33,580 nucleotides of DNA from a virus, in the IMG/VR virus record IMGVR_UViG_3300024999_000265, positions 1-33,580 of that record, one strand, 5' to 3'. The notes beneath the pieces were generated by a model that saw only the letters and a list, made by a program, of their open reading frames with translations, made no database searches and was not told the origin of the DNA. Position 1 is the first letter of the stretch. Each line of letters begins with the position of its first letter. The position numbers and the translations under genes were made by a program. This document shows, piece by piece, positions 16,436 through 24,113 of this stretch.

Positions 16436-17674
16436 ATGCGTAAACTAACATATGAGTATGTAAAAAATTATATTGAATTTGAAAGTAATAGTGGATATAA
16501 ATTACTTTCAACAGAATATATAAATGGTAAAATAAAATTAAATATGATATGTAATAATGGTCACAATTGTCAAATAAGTTTTGATAATTTTAAAATAGGA
16601 AGAAGATGTGGTATTTGTGCAGGAAAATATAAATTATCTTATGAGTATATTAAAGATTATATTGAAAGTTATAATTATTTATTATTATCTAATACCTATG
16701 AGAATGTTAAGAAAAAACTTTTAATAAAATGTCCAAATTGTCATATTTTCCCAATGTCTTTTGGTTCTTTTAAAAATGGCAATAGATGCCCAGAATGTGC
16801 AAAAATACTTAGATCTAAAAATCAACTTCTTAATTATGAATATGTAAAACATTTTATAGAAATTGAAAGTAAAAGTGGCTGTGAATTAATTAGTTTAAAT
16901 TATTATGGCAATGATAAAGAATTGATTATTAAATGCACGTGTGGTAATGAATTTAAAACAAATTTTGCAAAGTTTTCATCTCAAAATAAACGTCAATGTA
17001 ATGAATGTGGTATTAAAATTAGAAGTGATTCAAAAAGATGTGATTATAAAGACGTTTATGATACTTTTAAAAATAATAATTGTTTATTATTATCAACTAC
17101 TTATCATAAAAATAGTGATTTATTGCATTATATTTGTGAATGCGGAAGAAAAGATTATATTAGTCTTAATAATTTTAAAGCTGGACAAAGATGCAAAGAA
17201 TGTGCTGAAGTTAAAAGAAGGATAACACTTTATAAAAATAATACTGCTCCTTGTTCTGCCCAACAAAACTATATAAATAATTTATATGGTGGTAAATTAA
17301 ATTATCCTGTTAATTCTTCATCATTAGATATCGCATTTCCAGAAGAAATGATTTATGTAGAATATGATGGGTCAGGACATTATCTAAGTGTTATACATGG
17401 TAATTTAACATTAGAAGAATTTAATAAAAAAGAAGTTAAGAGAAATTATTATTTTATGCGTAACGGATGGAAATCAATTCGTATTATATCTTCTAATGAT
17501 AAAATACCGTCTGATGAAAAACTTATTGAAATGTTAGATTATTCTAAACAATACCTTTCTAATAATCATCATTATATTAAATTTGATATAGATAATAATA
17601 ATATAATAACATCTCAATTTATCAGACCATATGATTTTGGTATTTTACGAAATGTAAAAATCGAGGTAGTATAA
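16436..17674 (+). CDS. Homing endonuclease with zinc repeats and Vsr-like nuclease
   Basis: The protein has 412 residues, with AAGGAGG 5 nt before the ATG. Four repeats begin with Y-E-Y-V-K-x-(Y/F)-IE (residues 4, 64, 132, 202) and each ends in C-x-x-C. The nuclease domain near 285-395 has SLDIAFPEEM and YVEYDGSGH, closely matching the gene at 13503, which is therefore a paralogue. Unlike its relatives it has no promoter or folded leader: only 37 nt separate it from the gene before, so it is read from the structural operon. Its stop codon overlaps the ATG of the next gene (TAATG), so it is translationally coupled to it. A second frame over 16941-17225 is an unrelated overlap. Confidence 0.8.
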   Translation: MRKLTYEYVKNYIEFESNSGYKLLSTEYINGKIKLNMICNNGHNCQISFDNFKIGRRCGICAGKYKLSYEYIKDYIESYNYLLLSNTYENVKKKLLIKCPNCHIFPMSFGSFKNGNRCPECAKILRSKNQLLNYEYVKHFIEIESKSGCELISLNYYGNDKELIIKCTCGNEFKTNFAKFSSQNKRQCNECGIKIRSDSKRCDYKDVYDTFKNNNCLLLSTTYHKNSDLLHYICECGRKDYISLNNFKAGQRCKECAEVKRRITLYKNNTAPCSAQQNYINNLYGGKLNYPVNSSSLDIAFPEEMIYVEYDGSGHYLSVIHGNLTLEEFNKKEVKRNYYFMRNGWKSIRIISSNDKIPSDEKLIEMLDYSKQYLSNNHHYIKFDIDNNNIITSQFIRPYDFGILRNVKIEVV

Positions 17675-17925
17675 TGAATAAATATAAAATAATAATAAAG
17701 AATAGTTTAGGTGAAATGGATTTAGAATATTGGGCAGAGAAAGAATATAAAAGAATTTTATTAATAATGAAATTAATTGAAGAATCTTTTTCTATAGATT
17801 TAAATAATTATCAGCAATTAAGAAAATCAATTCTTGATACGAGCAATTATGTTAGAAGACTTCCTTCTACTATCTCAGAATGTGTAATAATCAAAGATAA
17901 TAGAAGTGATATAAATAATAAATAA
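17674..17925 (+). CDS. Small protein of unknown function in the connector region
   Basis: The protein has 83 residues; its ATG overlaps the stop codon of the endonuclease gene and GAGGT lies upstream. The sequence is helical and polar (RILLIMKLIEESFSIDL, LRKSILDTSNYVRRLPS) without known motifs. Since its ribosome binding site is inside the nuclease gene, translation probably depends on ribosomes finishing that gene. It could be a head-completion gene displaced by the insertion. Confidence 0.55.
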   Translation: MNKYKIIIKNSLGEMDLEYWAEKEYKRILLIMKLIEESFSIDLNNYQQLRKSILDTSNYVRRLPSTISECVIIKDNRSDINNK

Positions 17926-17945
17926 AACAAAAGGAGGTATTAAGT

Positions 17946-18440
17946 ATGGATAGTTTTAAATTTGAAAAAGTATCTGAAGTAGAATTAAAAAAATTAGATA
18001 ATATACCTAATTCTGCTGGGATTCAATTAATTGAATCAAGAAGTTTTACAGAAACAGCTGTTGCTGGCACATATACAGCAACAGTAACCATTCCTGCTAA
18101 TTCCATTGTATTAGATGTTATTTTTAAAAATGCTGTGGTATGGAATAACAGTGGAACTGCTACATTAAATGTAGGTGATGCAGATGATGCAGATGGTTAT
18201 ATTTCTGCAGTTGATGTAAAAACTGCTCCAGTGGCAGATGTAAATGGTGCTGGAGGTATTTCATCTAAAGGTGAAGATACTGGTACTGGTGCATATAAAG
18301 GATTATTTAAGAAATATACTTCTAGTTCTACTATTACTGCTACTATAGTAACGACAGGAGCAACAGGTACATTAGGAAGATCAAGTTTATATGTAATTTA
18401 TGCAATGAATCAATCTGTAGTAAGTGCAACAAAAGCATAA
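17946..18440 (+). CDS. Putative virion decoration protein
   Basis: The protein has 164 residues behind AAAGGAGG. After about 40 residues it turns into a Thr/Ala/Gly-rich beta sequence (AGTYTATVTIPANSIVLDVI, SGTATLNVGDADDADGY, TIVTTGATGTLGRSSLYVIY), typical of beta-sandwich proteins on capsid or tail surfaces. Position among the connector genes supports a virion protein. No enzymatic motif is present. Confidence 0.5.
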   Translation: MDSFKFEKVSEVELKKLDNIPNSAGIQLIESRSFTETAVAGTYTATVTIPANSIVLDVIFKNAVVWNNSGTATLNVGDADDADGYISAVDVKTAPVADVNGAGGISSKGEDTGTGAYKGLFKKYTSSSTITATIVTTGATGTLGRSSLYVIYAMNQSVVSATKA

Positions 18441-18452
18441 TATAATTATTAT

Positions 18453-18546
18453 AATGGTTAATATTTGAGGTTGCAAACTTAAATATTGTAATTAAAAGAT
18501 ATATGCCTATACATATGTCTTTTCCCATTTGTATCTCTTATATAGG
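18453..18546 (+). promoter_or_regulatory. Structured leader E: three-way junction with pseudoknot over the ribosome binding site
   Basis: P1 is AATGG (18453-18457) with CCATT (18525-18529). P2 is a 10-bp stem (18460-18469 with 18478-18487, one wobble). P3 is a 12-bp stem (18494-18505 with 18512-18523, one wobble). The whole P3 loop CCTATA (18506-18511) is complementary to TATAGG (18541-18546), which runs into the ribosome binding site GGAAGGAG. The plan matches leaders B-D, but the downstream strand sits much closer to the start codon (18554), so pairing could mask the site directly. P1 is short, and a 6-nt loop fully paired may be strained. Confidence 0.55.
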
Positions 18547-18553
18547 AAGGAGA

Positions 18554-19939
18554 ATGATTAGAACGCTATTAACTAAAGAAGTTGAAATTTCATTAAATGG
18601 CAATAATGTTAAATATCTTGAAAATTTAGGTTATGAAATTCCCAGAAGGAAAAATGCAAGTGGTAGAATGCAATATATACAAGGTACTAAAATAATAGTT
18701 AAAGTTAAAGATTTAAATAAAAATAATGTATTGGTAGATGTGCAATGTGATAATGAAGAATGCAATAAAATAATTAAAGATATGAAATTAAATGTTTATA
18801 AAACACATGTTAAAGAAGATGGGAAATATTATTGTCATAAATGTGCTATAAAATTATATGGTAAAGAGAATACCAGAAAAACAAAATTAAAAAATGGTAA
18901 ATCGTTTAAACAATGGTGTATCGAGAATGATAGGCAAGATGTACTAGATAGATGGGATTATGAATTAAATGATTGTAAACCGAATAAAATATTATCTCAT
19001 ACAATGAAAAGTTTTTATTTTAAATGTCCAAGAGGATTGCATGAAAGTGAATTTAAAAATATTAGTGCATTTACAAGTAAAAATAGTTTAATAAAATGTA
19101 ATAAATGTAACTCTTTCGCCCAATGGGGAATAGATAATTTAGGTGGAGATTTTCTTGAGAAGTATTGGGATTATGAAAAGAATGATGAGTTAGGCATTAA
19201 TCCTTGGGATATAAGTTATGGAAATAGTTATGACAATATTTATATTTATTGTCAAGAGAAAGATTATCATGAAAGTTATATTATTAAATGTAATTCGTTT
19301 ACAGGACAAAATCATAGATGTTCCTATTGTGTTAATCAAAAAATACATTTACTAGATTCACTTGGAACATTATATCCAGAAGTTTTAGAATTATGGTCAG
19401 ATAAAAATGATAAATCACCTTTTGAGTATGCACCTTTTGGTAGTAAATGGGTTTGGTGGAAATGTCCAGATGGTAAACATGAAGATTTTTATAGAGACAT
19501 AGGTAATTCTAATAAACGTGATTTTCGCTGTCCAGAATGTCAATATTCTAAGGGTGAAGAAAGAATAAGTAATGATTTTATTAGTAAAGGTTTTATAAAA
19601 ATAGATCAAAAAGAATTTGAATTATTAGATGACAATTATAATAAAGATTACTACATACATCAAATGAAATACGATAGATTATTAGGTGTTGGCAATGGAT
19701 TATTATCATATGATTTTTACATACCAAAATTAAATTTATTAATTGAGTATCAAGGAGAATTTCATGATGGTACAGCTAAAAATCAAACTGAAGAAGAATT
19801 TAAAATACAACAAGAGCATGACAAACGTAAAAGAGAATACGCACAAATTAACAATATAATTCTATTAGAAATTTGGTATTGGGATTTTGATAGAATTGAA
19901 GAGATTCTTGAAAAAGAATTGAATCTTATCAAAATATAA
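18554..19939 (+). CDS. Homing endonuclease with zinc-ribbon repeats and Vsr-like nuclease
   Basis: The protein has 461 residues from the ATG at 18554, behind GGAAGGAG; an ATG at 18503 in the same frame lies inside the leader hairpin. Residues 1-105 are the N-terminal domain shared with the genes at 2323 and 24114 (LLTKEVEISL, NNVKYLENLGY, CDNEEC, CHKC). Three DUF4379-like zinc-ribbon repeats follow (KFKCP, IYCQEK, WWKCPDGKHEDF; ending in CNKC, CSYC and CPEC). The C-terminal nuclease has LLSYDFYIPKLNLLIEYQGEFHDG, where D-x(n)-E-x-Q and His form a Vsr-like site; the usual EYDG is EYQG here. It lies between two decoration-type genes. Confidence 0.8.
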   Translation: MIRTLLTKEVEISLNGNNVKYLENLGYEIPRRKNASGRMQYIQGTKIIVKVKDLNKNNVLVDVQCDNEECNKIIKDMKLNVYKTHVKEDGKYYCHKCAIKLYGKENTRKTKLKNGKSFKQWCIENDRQDVLDRWDYELNDCKPNKILSHTMKSFYFKCPRGLHESEFKNISAFTSKNSLIKCNKCNSFAQWGIDNLGGDFLEKYWDYEKNDELGINPWDISYGNSYDNIYIYCQEKDYHESYIIKCNSFTGQNHRCSYCVNQKIHLLDSLGTLYPEVLELWSDKNDKSPFEYAPFGSKWVWWKCPDGKHEDFYRDIGNSNKRDFRCPECQYSKGEERISNDFISKGFIKIDQKEFELLDDNYNKDYYIHQMKYDRLLGVGNGLLSYDFYIPKLNLLIEYQGEFHDGTAKNQTEEEFKIQQEHDKRKREYAQINNIILLEIWYWDFDRIEEILEKELNLIKI

Positions 19940-19973
19940 TAATAATTTAAATAATTAAAAGGAGGAATTTATT

Positions 19974-20252
19974 ATGGCAACTAGCTTCATAGGAAGATCC
20001 TTGGTGGCGAACATTCAAGAGCAAAATGTAGAATTAAATATGGCATTTATTAATCTTATTGTTAATGATTCAATTAACACAATTACACTTTCGTTCGATA
20101 TAGCGAGTGCAAGTGCTGGTGGTAATTTAATGGTTTTTAAACCAGGAGAACAAAGAACAAATATCCCTGTTCCTTTTGGTAAATTATATTATAAAGCAAA
20201 TGTAGATACTTCTGCATTAAGAATTGAGGGATTGTCGAAAGTACCATTTTAA
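19974..20252 (+). CDS. Small putative virion protein
   Basis: The protein has 92 residues behind AGGAGGAATTTATT, the same leader type as the gene at 11630. It is beta-rich (INTITLSFDIASASAGGNLM, IPVPFGKLYYKANVD) with no cysteines. It may be a decoration or fibre-base protein. One E-L-N occurs at residues 20-22. A 16-bp hairpin follows it, so it ends a transcription unit. I do not recognise the family. Confidence 0.5.
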   Translation: MATSFIGRSLVANIQEQNVELNMAFINLIVNDSINTITLSFDIASASAGGNLMVFKPGEQRTNIPVPFGKLYYKANVDTSALRIEGLSKVPF

Positions 20253-20262
20253 TAATTAATAG

Positions 20263-20304
20263 TTAATAAAGAGTAAAGTAAATAAAATCTTTACTCTTTA
20301 TTAA
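20263..20304 (+). terminator. Strong hairpin terminator after gene 19974
   Basis: A perfect 16-bp stem (20263-20278 with 20289-20304) closes a 10-nt loop. The outer pairs are A/T, so the 3' arm itself is T-rich (CTTTACTCTTTATT). Symmetry means it could stop transcription in both directions. It sits 26 nt before the next start. Confidence 0.75.
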
Positions 20305-20329
20305 TATAATTTATAAGAGGTTGTGACTT

Positions 20330-21562
20330 ATGAATACAAGACAAGAATGGTTAAACACAGATAATATCTCTTCCCAATTTTATTCAGCAGAAGAAACTAT
20401 ATCTAATGTGAAAGAAAATTTTGACATAAGAAGAAATTATAGTGCTGAAGGTGCAGATGTAATTGTTGATGGAATTGAATGTAGAGCATTAGTTCAATAT
20501 TTTTCTAATCCATTAAATCAAGCAAAATATGATAAAGAATTACATGTTCCTATGGAAATTAGTATTAATACTGGTTCATTAGTTGAGTATGAAGGATTTG
20601 ACTGGTTAATAACAGGTAATGTTGATGATTTACAGGCATATAAAAGTGCTGGTATGGTGAAATGCAACAACACACTAAAATTCTACAACCAAACCCACAT
20701 CTTACACAATATTCCTTGCATCATACAAAACAGCAATATAAAACTTGATAATGACAAATTTATGTTTCTACCTGCTGATGAACATATTTTAATTTGTAGT
20801 AATAATACAGATTCTAGTAATATAGATTTAAACACAAGATTTATATTAAATGATAATGCTTATTCTATTATTGGTATAGACAATATAAGTAATCAAGGAT
20901 TATTAAATATTAGAATTAAAGATGATCAAATAAATTCAGATGATAATTTAGATTTAAGTATTGCTAACTATTACTCTCATCAAATAGTTAGAGAAATCTA
21001 CATATTAAATGGCACTTCCGCAAGTCTACTATTCAATAATGCCACATTACAATTAAACATTCAATGTAAAGATAATGATGTAATTGTTGATAATCCTATT
21101 ATTACTTACTCTTCTTCTAATATTAATATTGCCACAGTATCTTCAACTGGATTAATAACTTGTAAAGGAACAGGTGATGTAATAATTACTGCTACTTATA
21201 GTGGAGTTAGTGACACTATTACTATTCATGGGGATATTTCAGAAGTTGATGATTATAATATTGTGATTACACCACTTGATGAAACATTAAAAATAAGTAG
21301 GAGTATTACATTAGAAGCACATGCAATGAAGAATGGCGTTGAGGATTTAACTAGAGAGTTTATTTGGGAAATTAGAAATTTGGATGGAAGTAGTAATTTA
21401 TATGCAAGTATTTTTGTGGATGATGCGAATGATAGGATTTGTGTAGTTACTGCTGGTAATATTGGTAATATTGCTAATAAATATGTAGTTATTAAATGTT
21501 CGTTGACTAGTGATAATAGTGTTTATGTAGAAAGGGAAATTAAGTTGATTAATTTGTTTTGA
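20330..21562 (+). CDS. Head-closure-like protein with Ig-like (Big2) domains
   Basis: The protein has 410 residues. Residues 1-225 read like a neck protein (MEISINTGSLVEYEGFDWLI, then VKCNNTLKFYN), resembling head-tail closure proteins of siphophages. Residues 228-301 form a bacterial Ig-like group 2 domain (ITYSSSNINIATVSSTGLIT, GDVIITATYSGVSDTITI). A second Ig-like unit spans about 308-407. Ig-like domains on phage virions are known to help loose binding to cell-surface carbohydrate. The first part is inferred from position and weak similarity; the Big2 domain is clear. Confidence 0.6.
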   Translation: MNTRQEWLNTDNISSQFYSAEETISNVKENFDIRRNYSAEGADVIVDGIECRALVQYFSNPLNQAKYDKELHVPMEISINTGSLVEYEGFDWLITGNVDDLQAYKSAGMVKCNNTLKFYNQTHILHNIPCIIQNSNIKLDNDKFMFLPADEHILICSNNTDSSNIDLNTRFILNDNAYSIIGIDNISNQGLLNIRIKDDQINSDDNLDLSIANYYSHQIVREIYILNGTSASLLFNNATLQLNIQCKDNDVIVDNPIITYSSSNINIATVSSTGLITCKGTGDVIITATYSGVSDTITIHGDISEVDDYNIVITPLDETLKISRSITLEAHAMKNGVEDLTREFIWEIRNLDGSSNLYASIFVDDANDRICVVTAGNIGNIANKYVVIKCSLTSDNSVYVEREIKLINLF

Positions 21563-21584
21563 TTGTTTTTAGGAGGTTTAATAA

Positions 21585-22076
21585 TTGCAAAAAGCAGGTC
21601 AATCATTAACTGAAATTAAAAATCAGATATTAGCAAAAATAACTAGTAATCAAAACATAATAAAATCTTTAATAATTGAAGATGAAGATTTTTTAAATAC
21701 TACTCCTACACAAGAACAAGAAATTATTTTGAACGATCCAGACTTATTAATAAGAAAACAAATAATGTTAACAAAGAATATTACTGCTAAAACTAATAAA
21801 GATATGCCTTATATAACATCTGCTTTTGGTAAATTTAAAAAACATAGTTATAATTATCAAAATGGATTAGTTTATTTTTATGTTGTAATTCCTAATACTT
21901 GGGAAAAAACAAATTATGGCATTAGATATGATTTTATTTGTGATGAATTAGATAATCTTTTTTCAAGTATAGGAATTGGCAAATTTGAATTTTATGAACG
22001 TGGTGATATGTCAGTTAATGAAAATTATTTAGGACATTATATATCATTTGATATATTAGATTTTGGTAGATGGTGA
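21585..22076 (+). CDS. Putative tail-completion/tail-terminator protein
   Basis: The protein has 163 residues from a TTG start behind AGGAGG. It sits between the neck-like gene and the tail tube gene, where head-tail joining and tail terminator proteins normally lie, and its length fits. Visible segments are a helical N-terminus (LTEIKNQILAKI) and an alpha/beta C-terminus (GLVYFYVVIPN, YDFICDELDNLFSSIGIGKF). No diagnostic motif is present. Confidence 0.45.
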   Translation: MQKAGQSLTEIKNQILAKITSNQNIIKSLIIEDEDFLNTTPTQEQEIILNDPDLLIRKQIMLTKNITAKTNKDMPYITSAFGKFKKHSYNYQNGLVYFYVVIPNTWEKTNYGIRYDFICDELDNLFSSIGIGKFEFYERGDMSVNENYLGHYISFDILDFGRW

Positions 22077-22080
22077 TTTT

Positions 22081-22830
22081 ATGGATAATCTAAATATATA
22101 TTTAAAAACACAAAAACCTATTAAATTTTATGATATTTGTATGATTCATCAACCAAGTTATGATGAAATTTTAATTTGTAAAGATAATTCTAAGAACAAA
22201 GAATCAGAAATTGATGATTTTGAAAAGTTTCTTCTTCCCTATTATATAACTCTTGATAATATTTCTGAAGAATTAACAGACGAGCAGAAAATAGGATTAA
22301 CAAATTTTGATTTATTATCTAGTTCAAAAGAAATGTTACATTATTTACTTGTATCATTAGAATTTTTTTGTAAAACTGAAATTGTTGATTTTGATGAAGA
22401 TGGAATTTCTTTTGAAGGATTTGAAGGTAAATTAAATAAAAATAACTTTGATGAATTTGCAGAAATAATATTAAATGTTTGTGGTAGAGAACGTGTAAAG
22501 GTAGAAAAAAAAGTTTTTGCTAATGATAGACAAAGAGATATATGGGAGAAACTTCAAGAAGGAAGAAGAAGAAACGCAAAAAAGAATGAATTAAAAATGG
22601 AAGATATTTTAAATATTTGTGAGTTTGGAGGTAAATATTATATTCCCATTGAAGAAATAATGAAATGGTCTATATGGAGAATTATAAATTGCTATAAGAC
22701 AATCACAGGAATTAGTAGTTATGAAAATAGTTTTGATATATTTTTGGTTAGTGGTGAAAACAAATTGATTGAAGGGAAACATTGGACTGAATTAATAAAA
22801 ATTGATTATAAATCAAAGGAAGAGTATTGA
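22081..22830 (+). CDS. Tail-region protein of unknown function
   Basis: The protein has 249 residues from the ATG at 22081, 4 nt after the previous stop; a TTG at 22063 in the same frame would overlap that gene. It begins with NIYLKTQKPIKFYDICMIHQ and ends with ISSYENSFDIFLVSGENK and KHWTELIKID. The middle carries a basic helical segment (RERVKVEKKVFAND, DIWEKLQEGRRRNAKKNEL). It lies directly ahead of the tail tube gene. A tail-assembly chaperone role is possible but not shown by sequence. Confidence 0.45.
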   Translation: MDNLNIYLKTQKPIKFYDICMIHQPSYDEILICKDNSKNKESEIDDFEKFLLPYYITLDNISEELTDEQKIGLTNFDLLSSSKEMLHYLLVSLEFFCKTEIVDFDEDGISFEGFEGKLNKNNFDEFAEIILNVCGRERVKVEKKVFANDRQRDIWEKLQEGRRRNAKKNELKMEDILNICEFGGKYYIPIEEIMKWSIWRIINCYKTITGISSYENSFDIFLVSGENKLIEGKHWTELIKIDYKSKEEY

Positions 22831-22924
22831 GATTTTTGAGATTGATTAGTTAATAGTATAATTGATTAGTCTCATTATTATAGATTATAATTATAATTTT
22901 AAAAACGAAAGGGGATAATATATT

Positions 22925-23674
22925 ATGTTACAAGGTATTCGAGATTCCGCAAATCTTCAAATTATTTCCAATGCAACAAGTAAGCCATTGCTTTATATTG
23001 ACTACGCACGGACGTCCTCAATTGACTTCACAAGTGAACAAATATATGCGTATAATAAAAGTGTTAAAGCTATTAGATGGGATAAGAATCGTGAAGGTAC
23101 GTTTAAGACTGAGATGGAAATATATGAGAAAAAGGTAATTGCTTTGTTATTCGGTACTGCAATTACTAGTAAAACTATGTCTGTTGCCAAACGAGAAGTA
23201 TTATCCGTTGCTGCTGGTGGTACTGGTGCAGTATTAACTGCTACACCAAAGAGTGGTAGTTTGTCCGTCTTTATTTTAGATGCGGATCTTCATACTCATG
23301 GAGTAGAACAAACTGTTGGAACACCAGCTACTACAGAAAATAAATATTCAATTGCAAATAATACAGAATTAACATTTAATGCAACTACATTTGCAAGTGC
23401 AGGAAAAGTTGTCGTTTATTATTTGTTAGATGGTACTCATGCTACTTTTACAGTAGACAATGTAAGTTTCCCTGGTGGATATACTATTTATGCCGATGCT
23501 GCTTTAAGAGGGACAAATCAAGTTGATACATATGTTCAATATCAATTACCCAATGTTAAACCCAAATCAAATGTAAGTTTAACTATGGATGCAGATAATG
23601 TTACTAAACTTTCTATCGAGTGGGACATTTTTCCAGATTCTGCTGGTAATATGATGCATTATGTAGAGGTATAA
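22925..23674 (+). CDS. Major tail tube protein
   Basis: The protein has 249 residues behind AAAGGGG. The N-terminal part with IYAYNKSVKAIRWDKNREGT, FKTEMEIYEKKVIALLFGTA is the pattern of major tail proteins of Bacillota phages. The rest is Gly/Thr/Ala-rich beta sequence, with VDNVSFPGGYTIYADAALRG and a final segment (LTMDADNVTKLSIEWDIFPD). The subunit stacks into the hollow tail tube. No sheath protein is seen nearby, which leans towards a siphovirus, but the window does not contain the whole tail module. Confidence 0.75.
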   Translation: MLQGIRDSANLQIISNATSKPLLYIDYARTSSIDFTSEQIYAYNKSVKAIRWDKNREGTFKTEMEIYEKKVIALLFGTAITSKTMSVAKREVLSVAAGGTGAVLTATPKSGSLSVFILDADLHTHGVEQTVGTPATTENKYSIANNTELTFNATTFASAGKVVVYYLLDGTHATFTVDNVSFPGGYTIYADAALRGTNQVDTYVQYQLPNVKPKSNVSLTMDADNVTKLSIEWDIFPDSAGNMMHYVEV

Positions 23675-23691
23675 GTTAGGAGGATTATTAT

Positions 23692-23970
23692 ATGATAAAA
23701 TTTAATGAAATAAAATTAATTTATACATGCTCTGCTGCTCCTCCTGATGGTATATATATGGACAGAACATATACTATAGGCAAAGATAATAAAGGATTTT
23801 TCTTTACAGATGGTAATTATATTGAATATGTAAAGGAAATTGATTTATGGTATATTAAAATGTTATTCTCTCCGCAAGATAAAAAAATATCTTGGGATGA
23901 TGTAGATTTTAAAGATGAAGCAAAAGAAGTTAAAAATATAATTGCTAAAGTTGAAGAAGTTAAAAAATAA
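23692..23970 (+). CDS. Small protein after tail tube gene, unknown
   Basis: The protein has 92 residues behind TTAGGAGG. It has an N-terminal beta-like part (KLIYTCSAAPPDGIYMDRTY), then acidic and lysine-rich sequence with a helical end (EAKEVKNIIAKVEEVKK). It is in one unit with the tail tube gene. I do not recognise it. The endonuclease cassette at 23975 begins 5 nt after its stop. Confidence 0.5.
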   Translation: MIKFNEIKLIYTCSAAPPDGIYMDRTYTIGKDNKGFFFTDGNYIEYVKEIDLWYIKMLFSPQDKKISWDDVDFKDEAKEVKNIIAKVEEVKK

Positions 23971-23974
23971 AACC

Positions 23975-24003
23975 TTGACAGATTGTAAATATAATAGTAT
24001 AAT
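23975..24003 (+). promoter_or_regulatory. Consensus sigma-A promoter of endonuclease cassette D
   Basis: TTGACA (23975-23980) and TATAAT (23998-24003) are perfect with a 17-base spacer. The spacer is similar to that of the promoter at 13360, so the two share origin. Confidence 0.88.
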
Positions 24004-24008
24004 ACGTT

Positions 24009-24086
24009 TAGGGATAGATAAGTCTGATCAACTTATGACAAAGGGGATATTCCTGAATCCCCTTCCCTATTATAATAATTTCAGGA
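24009..24086 (+). promoter_or_regulatory. Structured leader D: three-way junction with pseudoknot
   Basis: P1 is TAGGGA (24009-24014) with TCCCTA (24064-24069). P2 is ATAAGT (24018-24023) with ACTTAT (24031-24036). P3 is GGGGAT (24043-24048) with ATCCCC (24057-24062). The P3 loop TCCTGA (24051-24056) pairs with TCAGGA (24081-24086), 27 nt before the start codon. P2, P3 and the pseudoknot all differ in sequence from leader C but keep full pairing, while P1, the TAG linker and the ATTCC loop start are kept. Confidence 0.8.
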
Positions 24087-24113
24087 CAAATAAATTCTAC
24101 AGGAGGAGTTAAT

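Noticed and set aside
16941-17225. Open frame of 94 codons inside nuclease gene 16436
   Set aside because: Its composition is a low-complexity shadow (Ile/Val/Lys-rich) and it has no ribosome binding site.
22837-22874. Hairpin TGAGA/TCTCA with direct repeat ATTGATTAGT before the tail tube gene
   Set aside because: Only 5 bp pair across a long loop with no T run; not convincing as a terminator.
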